A DNA stretch of 64,000 nt. It comes from Castor canadensis. Its lineage: Eukaryota > Chordata > Mammalia > Rodentia > Castoridae. The stretch's first letter is position 1; every line of letters starts with the position of its first letter. The notes below the pieces were generated by a model that saw only the letters and a program-made list of their open reading frames with translations, did no database searches and was not told where the DNA came from. The position numbers were made by a program, and so were the translations under genes. Location: NCBI RefSeq assembly GCF_047511655.1, contig NC_133395.1:68791910-68855909 (forward strand). The letters run 5' to 3'. Positions 55,252 to 64,000 of the stretch are shown piece after piece.

Positions 55252-57558
55252 TTTATTTATAAACCCATCTTCCAACCTTTCTGAACTTTTTAAACATCAC
55301 AAATTCATCTCAAGTTGTACAATCTGTTACCTTGGCAAGCTTGCAATGGCAAATTCTTTTTCCATCTTTGAATGTTGCTCCTAATTACTTCACTTAATCT
55401 TGAGAGCAAGAATCCTGTGTTAGGGAGGGTGGGAGTGTGCCTGTGGATTTGACTTGGTAAGTAGTTTGGCTGTCTCCTGGCAGACTCCTTATATCGCTTC
55501 TAGAAGGAAAGGATCTAAAGTTACCCTTTAGGACAGGTCTTGATCAGAACATCCTGTTTTGTCAGATATTTGTATCTTTATTTAAAAAAATTACCTCATC
55601 CATGTCCCCCCCATAACCAAAATAACACAAGAATAATCAAAAATCAAAACTGATACTATAACTGCTTCCATAATCTTGTCACATAGATTTTTTTAATTGG
55701 GAGCATGTGAACATGTCTGTGTATACACATACACAATACATACATACTGATATATATGCATAAACATGTATACATACACATATGTACACTCAGAGAAGCT
55801 AATGATGACCTAAAGTAGCAGAGTTTCTCCAGTCCAAGGTTTATACAGTGTACCTAAGAACATGTAACCCACTGTCATGCTTAAAATGGCAGCAGAGACT
55901 TTTTTTTTCACTGATTTTACATTTTAGGGCAGCAAGTCTGTGCTAGTCTTATGGTGACTGGAGAAGTTTCTGGTATGTAAGTAGTTAAATGTGGTCTGAG
56001 GTGTACAGATTGAAAAAAAGAAGGCTTCTCTATCCTCATTATCAGTCATCAACTTTCTCAGTATTCTAGAGAAACAAAGGTAGTCCTGTAAAAGTAAGGG
56101 GTTCTTTCTCTCTCCCATCCTACTTCTTGGAGCATCCTCCCATCCTATTTCCAAAGCATGTGCTGAAACTCTACCATTTAAGATTAGTAAATGCTTTGAG
56201 CAAGGAATGATCCAGTTGTTACAGAAAGACTGTGGCATGTTGGTACAGAGGCTCCTGTAGGTTCAGTGTTTATGCTGTGGGCCATTTATTTTTAAAATTA
56301 AATTAAATTCTTACTATAGTTTGTTTGCTTTTTATGTTGTTGTTTTTAGGGGCAGCTAGATTTTCCCCACATCCCATGTGTGTGCTCACGGGGATGCCTC
56401 CTCTTGTGCACACCATGGCTGGTCACAGTATGGTTGTTCCCAAGATGGCTGAAGCAACCAGCAACTTCACAAATGGAGTGTCTGAGATTTTTAACCTAAA
56501 CTCACATCTTGGAATCCTAATGCCGAGTATGAGGTCAACATACAACAATTATCAGAGACGTGACATTCATGGAGTATAGAATAACACACACATCAGCAAT
56601 ATAGTGTCTACAGTTTGCAACCTAGTGTGAGTGCACAAACATCTGACATTTGGAGACGATGTAATTCTGCACTAAAGTTACAAAGATTACGAAACTGAAT
56701 AAAGGAATGTACATGACTGCTAAAAGTTATTACTGTATAAAATACAACTAAATGAACATTTTCCCTATGCTTAATTCCTGCTGACAGAAATTATAGACAT
56801 GAAATAAAAACTTCTTGGGTCTCTTCTGGTGCTTCTCTTAGGAATAGCAACAGCAATTATCATAAAGAATTCCACCACTGAACAGAATTGTAACTACAAC
56901 ATAAGTAGAAGAAAAAACCCAGGAGGCAGAAAAACATAACAAACTGCATCATGACACATACTTGTCTTGCTATTGAAAGTTACATTCTTCTAGAACTTTT
57001 CCAAATGACGTAGATTCATCAGTAAATGTAATTTGCATGTGTTCAAGTGCAATTAAAGAAAACACTTGGCATATTCTTACTTCAAGTTTTGGAAATGTTA
57101 TACACTAACTCTGAATTGACTTCTCTGTCTTTTTTTTTAATTTGGTGTCAACACTTTATTTTTACATATGGAAAATACTGTCTAAACAGTTCAAACTTAA
57201 TTTTCCCAGTTTCTGCTGGCTCAGTTGCTCTCACAGGTTTTGTAAGAGAGAGGAAGTGCAAGAGTCTACATCCAGCTTCCTTTGAGAGGTTTTCTCAGTT
57301 GAGTCCTTCTTGTCCAATGAAGAAGCCAGTCCCAGCTGTGCCAAGTGATTTCTGTGAAATTCTACACCCCAAAGTTTGCACACATTTCTGTTAACAGTGG
57401 CTTCTGCATTCACAAATGAAAAGCATCATGAACAGAAAAGAAATTAAAGAGGAAGGAGGAAACAGGCCTACACAGAAGGGGTCATTTCTTTCATGAGTCA
57501 ACCATTCTTGTATGGGAAAATCTAAGCTGATGTTGCTTTAAAGATTTTTCCATTTTCT
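55252..57558 (-). other. SERTM1: Probable SERTM1 3' UTR
   Basis: This stretch lies directly downstream of the SERTM1 stop on the minus strand and lacks young repeats, as expected for a conserved UTR. Candidate AATAAA signals on the minus strand (plus-strand TTTATT) occur near 57157, 56286, 55575 and 55252. Which is used cannot be told from sequence alone, so the left boundary shown is only the furthest candidate. Small frames here (for example 55924-56238, 57047-57394) are not called. Confidence 0.45.
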
Positions 57559-57882
57559 TCAGGATGAAAGGTTTGAGAAAGTGGACCTTTGAGAGGAAAT
57601 ACTACAGACTTCTAAATTGGTGAAAGAACTTCCAGCGTCGCTTGGATACTCTGGGTAGGAGGAACTGGAGGAGATGATATTTTTGAGCCTCTGGAGGGCA
57701 ATGATTAAAAGCAAAAGCAGAAATGCTAAAAGGCTAAGGAATATGGACACATAGATGTAGACATTTGACAGGTGACCTGACGACGGGTCCACCGATGTGG
57801 ACAGTGACGTAGGAAATAGCTGAAGGAAAGTTCCATTCTCCACATTTCCTGCAAACACAGATGAAGGGTTGGGCTCAGACAT
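57559..57882 (-). CDS. SERTM1: SERTM1, serine-rich and transmembrane domain containing 1
   Basis: A complete 107-residue frame with ATG at 57882-57880 and TGA at 57561-57559. It begins MSEPNPSSVFAGN and carries a possible N-glycosylation site at Asn16 (NGT). One membrane segment spans about residues 41-63 (VYIYVSIFLSLLAFLLLLLI). A basic QRLK stop-transfer follows, then a serine-rich tail with SSSSS at 71-75, ending STFSNLSS. Length and sequence match the SERTM1 family as I know it; a small single-pass membrane protein of poorly defined function. The frame opens 17 codons further upstream (57933), but the MSEP methionine gives the family's length and has A at -3. The sequence before the ATG on the minus strand (CCATCTTTCATCCTCCTCGA AG) is pyrimidine-rich, so an acceptor may lie there. 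The gene has an upstream non-coding exon in human; I do not see it here. Confidence 0.93.
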   Translation of the reverse strand: MSEPNPSSVFAGNVENGTFLQLFPTSLSTSVDPSSGHLSNVYIYVSIFLSLLAFLLLLLIIALQRLKNIISSSSSYPEYPSDAGSSFTNLEVCSISSQRSTFSNLSS

Positions 57883-59450
57883 CTTCGAGGAGGATGAAAG
57901 ATGGAACAGGTATGTTAAATGCCAAAGTTTCATGCAAGTGTTAAAAAAGATGCAATTGGCATCGTTTTTTCATGACAGCATTAGAAGATATTACAGGCTG
58001 ATGAATCAGCACAAGACTTCTTGTTTTTTAAACAAAGGCAGTGTCAGGGATCAGTTGTCCATTGAGTCTGCAAAAATAAAAACAAAAGAGCAACTCAGTG
58101 CATTCTTTAGGAAATAACACACTTCAATCTAATTTTTAGTTTTTACTTCAGTGAGGCTTCATTATAAAACCCACCAGGGAGGGAGAAGAATGAAATGAGT
58201 CCCTGAGGAACAAGTAATGTTTATGTCTTTATGTTACAAGTGATGATATAAACATGAGCTCTGATTTTCCTTACAGTACTCTAGGCACCAGGTTTCTCAA
58301 AGGAACCGAAGATGAACTAAAAAGGAAAACACAGTTCTGATGTGCCCCATCTGCTGTGATTTCAGCAGATGCTCCAAGTGGATGCTCTAAGATGAGAACC
58401 TAGAAAATTAGTCCCAAATCTCCTTCCTTCAGAAAACCAGTGCCTCTTGCAGCTCACAGCATCCTGCTGGACCAGAATTCCCTCTAGCACATGATGGAGA
58501 ATCCCTGAACACACATGCATTTTTGTTAAATGTTTATAATATGCTGATTTGTTTACAAAATTTTATCTCCTTTAGATCAGGGGCCACTTCTCTGTATTTC
58601 ACTTCCTTAAATGTACCCAGGTAGTTTGTTTTACATACTTTAGGTATTGAAGAGAAAAACTTCAGGTCAACTTAGAAGAAGAACAAGTTGAATTTCCTCT
58701 ATCTCCTCTGAGCTGTAGAGGGAGAAGAGATTTGCTAAAGAGATTTAGGTTTAAGGTGGGAATTTCCTATCATGTTTGGGAAGTTGGGCACAACTTCCTT
58801 AGCTTCACTTTTTTCATCTGTAAAAATGGCTTGACCCTTGATTCATCTCCTCACAAAATAACCTCACTCTGTGAAGTGTAAATGTTGGATCAAAGTGTGT
58901 GTATGTGTGTGTGGGGGGGGTGATATGGGACACTGAAGGGGAACACTTTCTTCTTAACCAGGTGCACAGAAAGGCTTTGTGATAAATGCAGCTTGAGGGA
59001 AGAGGAACCTTCAAGTTGAGAACTCCAAAACTTCAAGTCCAGAAAAGATGTTCTTCCTAGCTCCTTCCACCACTGGACCCTTTCTCTGTAAATTTCTAAA
59101 TCTGGCTTCAGGTGTTGTGAAATACTAGCAGGGAGACATCTACTCTGTCCCTGGCTTTTCCTTCCTAAACATTGCCTGGCATTTTACCTTGAGAACTTGC
59201 CTTTCCTTCTGTTCTCTAAATCTAATTAAGCAGCTGATTCTTTGCGTGGCTGACATTTGCAGCTGTGGCCAGAGCTGAGCACCACTAGTGATCCCCTGGA
59301 AAGAGAGAACACTTCAGAGAGGGTTTCCCTGTCAGGTGTCCCAAAGAGTCTCAGGAATGTCTTAGTAGTTCCTGAAATAATTTGACTCCTACTACTCGTT
59401 ATGCTTTGCCTGGTGTTTTACTTCCATTAGGCTGCTACAGTCTTGTGATA
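57883..59450 (-). other. Probable SERTM1 upstream intron, no repeat recognised
   Basis: This is upstream of the CDS on the minus strand. It holds no recognisable exon or young repeat. Frames here show no domain. A short GT/G run lies at 58896-58921. Confidence 0.5.
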
Positions 59451-59452
59451 AC

Positions 59453-59505
59453 TGAAGGGAGGGAGGAAGGGAGGAAGGAGGGAGAGAGAGGAGAGAGAGA
59501 GCGAG

Positions 59506-59564
<59 letters not shown>

Positions 59565-59575
59565 AAGAAAGACAG
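59453..59575. repeat. (GA)n microsatellite
   Basis: Purine-only GGAA/GAGA sequence with about 25 uninterrupted GA units at 59508-59558. Arg-Glu and Ser-Leu frames across it are low-complexity artefacts. Confidence 0.97.
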
Positions 59576-59984
59576 CAAAGAAGAAGAATTCCTGTGGTGC
59601 TGCAAACATGTTTCCCTGATTGGCAAGACCTAGCCTTTTCACGATGTATGAATGTTCCAGACACTCATCTTTGGGGAATATGGCAAGGTGTCTCAGAGGC
59701 AGTACAGTACATACAAATCTAGGGTAGAAACCTCATAGACTGAATGGGAAAAAGATTCAAAATGTCCTGGCACAGCACAACCTAAGTGTATCCAAGGAAA
59801 CAGAGACACAAAGAAGCTAATTGATGTGCTAAGAGTAACATCTGTAGTTGGAAGATAAACCCACCTCCACTCCTGTTGTGGTCTCAGTTTTCCTATTGTT
59901 TTGGTAATAAGGATTGCTTTATTGTCTCTTTTCTAGCATGGACAAAGAAGGAAAGGACGACGCACCTTTTCTGTTCATCACAAC

Positions 59985-60130
59985 TACTCTGTAGGGCTAT
60001 AGAGCATGGATTGTACCCATTTTGCAGATGAGAAAACTGAGGTGCAGAGACACTATGACTTACTCAAGGTACATAGCTAGAGAATGACAGAGAAATAACT
60101 GGCACTCATTCTTGAACTGTGTTCTTGGTT
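59985..60130 (-). repeat. MIR SINE
   Basis: GTACCCATTTTGCAGATGAG, AAAACTGAGGTGCAGAGAC and AAGGTACATAGCTAGAGAAT form the reverse MIR core. Confidence 0.85.
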
Positions 60131-60576
60131 TTCTCAACTGTAGTAGGAAAAAAACTATGACTAGACATGAGTACTTACCTTGGGCAAGACCACAGCTAGT
60201 CTTGGTAGCTCAGTTTTTCAGTTTGATAATAATAATGCTCATTTTTCTTACCTCTCCAGGGGATCTTAGTTAGGATTTGATGCTTTTTGCATAATCTTAC
60301 TTAGAAAACAATAAAAGCACCCCAGATGAAGTCTAGGAGGCAGGCAATTCCTTCTAAAGGCCCAGAAAGACTAATGGAGCTTTCATGTCTCTACCAGTTC
60401 TGAAACAAAGGTTATAAATTCAGCCAGAATTAGCTGATGTTTTTCCTAAGCTGTTTTCTCTGCCACCCAAATCTTTATCATGCTCTATGGGTGAGGCTGG
60501 AGGCAAATGTCACTGTGGATCAGCAAGTCACTGGAAAAGCTAACAACTGACGACCAGACCACCTGTTAAGACAAAG

Positions 60577-60662
60577 CTCTGGTACTGTGTGACTCATGTG
60601 GGAGAGCGCCTACCTAGCAAGTGTGAGGTCCTGAGTTCAAATGCCAGTGCTGCCAACTACAA
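60577..60662 (+). mobile_element. tRNA/ID-like monomer SINE
   Basis: CTGGTACTGTGTGACTCATG, GCGCCTACCTAGCAAGTGTG and GAGTTCAAATGCCAGTGCTG, somewhat decayed. Confidence 0.8.
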
Positions 60663-63600
60663 CAATCTCTGTACAAGATGAATATCCCAAGAATGAAGAC
60701 TGTGTCACTTTCTGAAGGTCACCTTCCCTGTGAGCCTCAACTGTCTATGAAATGGTTCACAGAACTCCACGCTGAGAAGTTGTGGGTAAAGCATCTATCT
60801 CCTAAGTGGCCTTGGAAGAATGGTAGAAAATAAACATGTGAAACCTTGTATCTTGACATTTCACAATTAAATATCTTCTCCTTTAAGTACCCTCTTCCCA
60901 ATGTTACAGATTTAATATCATTTCTAGAGTACTTCTTAATTTAAAGTGACAACTACCTAGATTTCTTTTCATTGCTCTGCTCTGAAACACAGAGAGCAAA
61001 GCATGGCCAGAGAGAGATGCTTTTAACTTGGCAGCATTCATTCTCATTTCCTTATTGATATTTAAAAATTGGTACGTCTTCTTTCTCTGCAGTGATCGTT
61101 TTCTTTGATGGTGAATGTATAAAGCTCCAGATGAACCAAACCGTACACGGTTAGGCATTGTGATAGGTGGCACTGTGGAAATGAAGTCGAATGAGGGCAT
61201 CTCAGGATACACTTCCCAGGCTCTTTCTCTCAGATAAGGTTTAAAGCAGAGAAGAAAGAGACTTCATCTTAAATGCATAGCCTTGACCTGTTAGAGGTAA
61301 TGCCAGCAGACTCTCATCTCAGAGAGCCATGCAGGGATTTCGATTTTTTTTTTCCTGAGCCATCCTTAGGAAGTGATTTTTTTTTTTTTTTTTTGAGAAA
61401 GGAAGATGACAAAGCTGGATCGCTGGATCACAACATTATAAATGAAGATCTGTGGAAATGTTTTAGCTTATGGTCAGCCAGCTTTCCCTTTGTCCCTTGG
61501 AATAAAAATCTGTGCTGGGAAGAAATCTACAAAAAAAGCAGGGATTTCCTGAAGTGGTGGAGGAGAGATGTGTGACCTCCCCCCTGGAGCCCAGTGGACT
61601 GGGGAGGAGAGAGGGGCTTAAAACTGCTTTTGCTCAGGAACCCTGACTCCTTACTTAGGCCCATGAATTAATCAAAGGCAGGAAACAGATGATTGCAATG
61701 GCTCTTTTCCACAGAAATGAAAGGAACAAATTGACATTGGGGAAACTTCTGGTTGTAGCCAGCTTGCATGCTGGCCAGTTTACTCTGTTAATTAAACTGA
61801 CATTCTTTCCTTCTTTGTCTACATGCTGGAGAGTCCAAAGTTAATCCCCTTTACCAATTAAACCAGGTAAACTTTTACCCCTTATTTCTCTCTGACCACA
61901 GAAGTAAATCTGTCAGCCAAGACATACAGCTTTGCAGAAAGGGTGCTTGGACACCTGGAGAACCCAAGGCCAGCAGCCACTGGGGACATGTGTTTCCTCT
62001 AGTAGTGAAGCTGAGCCCCTGAATTCCCCTTTAAAATGTGGACAGTTTCTCTCAGAAGGGGAACGACAGAGCTTTGAAAGGTGGACTCTCTCTGTCCTCC
62101 TCTTCATCTGATGAATAATAAACCTTATTTCCCTTTCCTTTTATTTGTAAATTGGTGTTAAGGCCAGGGGACTGACTTTCTGGTAATAAGCTTCCTAGGC
62201 ATGTGACCACGCCCAGTGGACAATAGTGTTTTGGAAGAACGAAAGCAGACTGTCTGGTGTGTACCTTCATCCCTTCGTTTCTTCTGAAAGTAGGAAGCGT
62301 TCATAGGCTCTCATCTTAGGAATCCTCTCACATAAGCATTTCAAGAGCCTTTGCAGAGACTGGGTATGTGGGTAGAGCCTACACGGTGGCCTTGACTTCT
62401 ATAACACAATGGTTTATAAAATTCAGGCTACCAGTCAACCTCGATTGTGGCACAGCAATTTTAGACTTGATGGAAAACCAGGGCAAGCAGCTTTGTTCCC
62501 TTGAAAATATTTTTTAAAGAGTGACCTAGCTGTTACCACCAACAGTGTTGCATCATTTCAGAAATAGTGAGTCCTGCTCTGTCATACTCCAAAAGATGGT
62601 CCTCTCAATCCATTAGGAAGAGTGTGGTAAAGTATTAATGTGACAAGATAAAAGGCTTTTTGAGTACACAGATTTAAAATGAAATATTGAAAGGCAATTA
62701 ATGATTTTAGGTGATGAACTGGATCTGTCTAGAACACATAGAAACTACTATTTCCAGAATCCAGAAGGGAACTTACCACATCTCAGCAAAGCTGCTTTTA
62801 GTGTATTAGAAAATATCATGTTATTTATATAAAACCTTGTACTTATATAACCTTCACTTCTCAATGTTTTCTCTTTGCCTTGGCCTTTAGTTCATGCTAG
62901 ATGAGAGAAGATCAGTGCTGACAATACATACTTCTCCCACCCTCCCTAAATGCAAATCCTTGCTTGCAATCAATGGCAAACACTTAGTCCTGGGCTTGTA
63001 ATCATCAAAATAAAGTTTACTGGTTTTTGAGTTATTCTTAATCAAAGCTGATTCAGCCATCCATATATTTGCCTCATTGAGAATTGCTCTTGCTTATAGA
63101 ACAGTGCTTTGGGAGAGTAGAATTTTGTGTGAACGCTCATTATGATTTCTTCAATAAACCCAATAAAAATCAAAACAATTTAAGGAAATAAACTACACTA
63201 CCTGCTATTACACACTGAAGTAGAGGGCCACCTTGTGAGAAGAGGTGTGGAGAGATGGGTATTCTGCAAAGTACACTGGAATTCATGGATTTGGACTGGA
63301 TAAATAAGATGAGAATTTAAAAGTAATATTCCTCTTTACCCACAGCTCAAGTGAATGATAAGAAAATTTTAGCAGAACTTTTTTATTGCATTTTGTCAAA
63401 AATTAGAGAAATGAAAAAGTAATAGCAATGGATCAGTGATTTATTTTTAAAAAATCACTTTCAGGCAGGTCATTAAGTTGCTCTGGACTCATTCCAATCT
63501 TCTATATCTTTCCCTCAGTGGTGACTTTTGGCTACCTGCAATGCTCTTAGGCTCAGTAAAATATTTCCTCAGCAAAAAAACCAAAACTAAAACAAAACAA

Positions 63601-63925
63601 AAAACACCAAACTCAATACTTACACGTTAGGCAACTTATTTTGTCCTGATTATTTAAAAATTAGTTACCTACCTGAAGTATAATTTAGGTAATAAGGTAA
63701 ATATAAGGTATATTCAGAATATACTATTCCTAATTTAGAGTAATATAGGAGTTATTTAAAAAAAAACTTCACAAAAGAGCACAGCAAAATAAAACTGGTT
63801 TTAACTTCTACCTTGTACAGTCTCAAAAGAATTATAGGTATGACTCCCTTGCATTTATATGACAGTTTTTCAGAGAGGAAATCACACTATCATTCTTACT
63901 AAATTTTTAGCATATTTATATTCCA
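60663..63925. other. Single-copy-like DNA, probably SERTM1 intron or upstream
   Basis: About 3.3 kb with no recognisable young repeat and no exon. T runs occur at 61347 and 61376-61394. Frames at 60904-61212, 61273-61575 and 61913-62270 show no domain. The scarcity of repeats could reflect conserved non-coding DNA, but that needs an alignment. Confidence 0.4.
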
Positions 63926-63932
63926 GCAAATT

Positions 63933-64000
63933 CTTTTGTGGTATTGGGGTTTGAACTCAGGTCCTTGCACTTGTTAGGCAGGCACTGTACCACTTGAGCC
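63933..64000 (-). mobile_element. tRNA/ID-like SINE, cut by window end
   Basis: The minus strand reads GGCTCAAGTGGTACAGTGCC, CTAACAAGTGCAAGGACC and GAGTTCAAACCCCAATACC. The box A start coincides with the end of the window. Confidence 0.88.

Noticed and set aside
59392..59664. Frames rich in Ser-Leu or Arg-Glu dipeptides
   Set aside because: Translation of the GA microsatellite.
1..64000. A novel defence, secretion or other gene system
   Set aside because: The window is vertebrate DNA with one recognised host gene; the remaining coding signals are L1 and endogenous retrovirus remnants.

Overview
The window is mammalian nuclear DNA from a rodent, most probably a castorimorph such as beaver (inference). 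The evidence is a set of tRNA/ID-like and 7SL-derived composite SINEs (box A like TGGCTCAAGTGG, box B like GAGTTCAAACC), an active-looking rodent L1 family, MaLR LTRs, and relics shared by placental mammals (MIR, L2, MLT1, MER5-like). There is no operon, CRISPR array or other prokaryotic feature.

Only one host protein-coding gene is well supported. It is an intact 107-codon single-exon CDS at 57559-57882 on the minus strand, recognised as SERTM1 (serine-rich and transmembrane domain containing 1). By the known human arrangement this places the window in a region syntenic to 13q13.3. DNA to the left of the stop (down to roughly 55.2 kb) is probably its 3' UTR. DNA to the right (57.9-64.0 kb) should be upstream intron; no 5' exon was recognised.

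Layout. 0-2.5 kb: 3' part of a minus-strand L1. 2.6-8.2 kb: old repeats (an inverted repeat carrying an MLT1-like LTR end, a MIR split by a MaLR LTR, a MER5-like element). 8.2-11.7 kb: a composite SINE split by a deleted class I endogenous retrovirus with a tRNA-Phe primer site. 11.9-13.1 kb: MER5, MaLR, MIR and MLT1 relics, one with a perfect 71-bp tandem duplication. 13.1-16.1 kb: mostly unassigned. 16.1-25.0 kb: an essentially full-length plus-strand L1 whose 5' UTR is interrupted by a 1976-bp tailless ORF2 fragment of another L1, flanked by a 14-bp duplication. 25-30 kb: L2 relics, a MaLR LTR, an inverted L1 and SINEs. 30.4-31.1 kb: a short minus-strand L1 with a 17-bp target duplication. 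32.9-39.6 kb: a minus-strand gammaretrovirus-like provirus with 4-bp target duplications, a tRNA-Pro-like primer site, env and integrase remnants, and a nested 5S rRNA retropseudogene. 40.5-51.5 kb: three more truncated L1 insertions, SINEs and L2. 51.5-55.2 kb: MIR, SINE, a GT/GA microsatellite and L2. 55.2-64 kb: the SERTM1 locus.

Most open reading frames longer than 60 codons are L1, retroviral or low-complexity shadows. The retroviral genes are all broken and none looks able to make a product. I did not find an undescribed biological system. The most unusual items are the nested tailless L1 insertion, the 5S retropseudogene, two L1 copies sharing the same ORF2 nonsense change, and the deletion-joined protease/integrase remnant.
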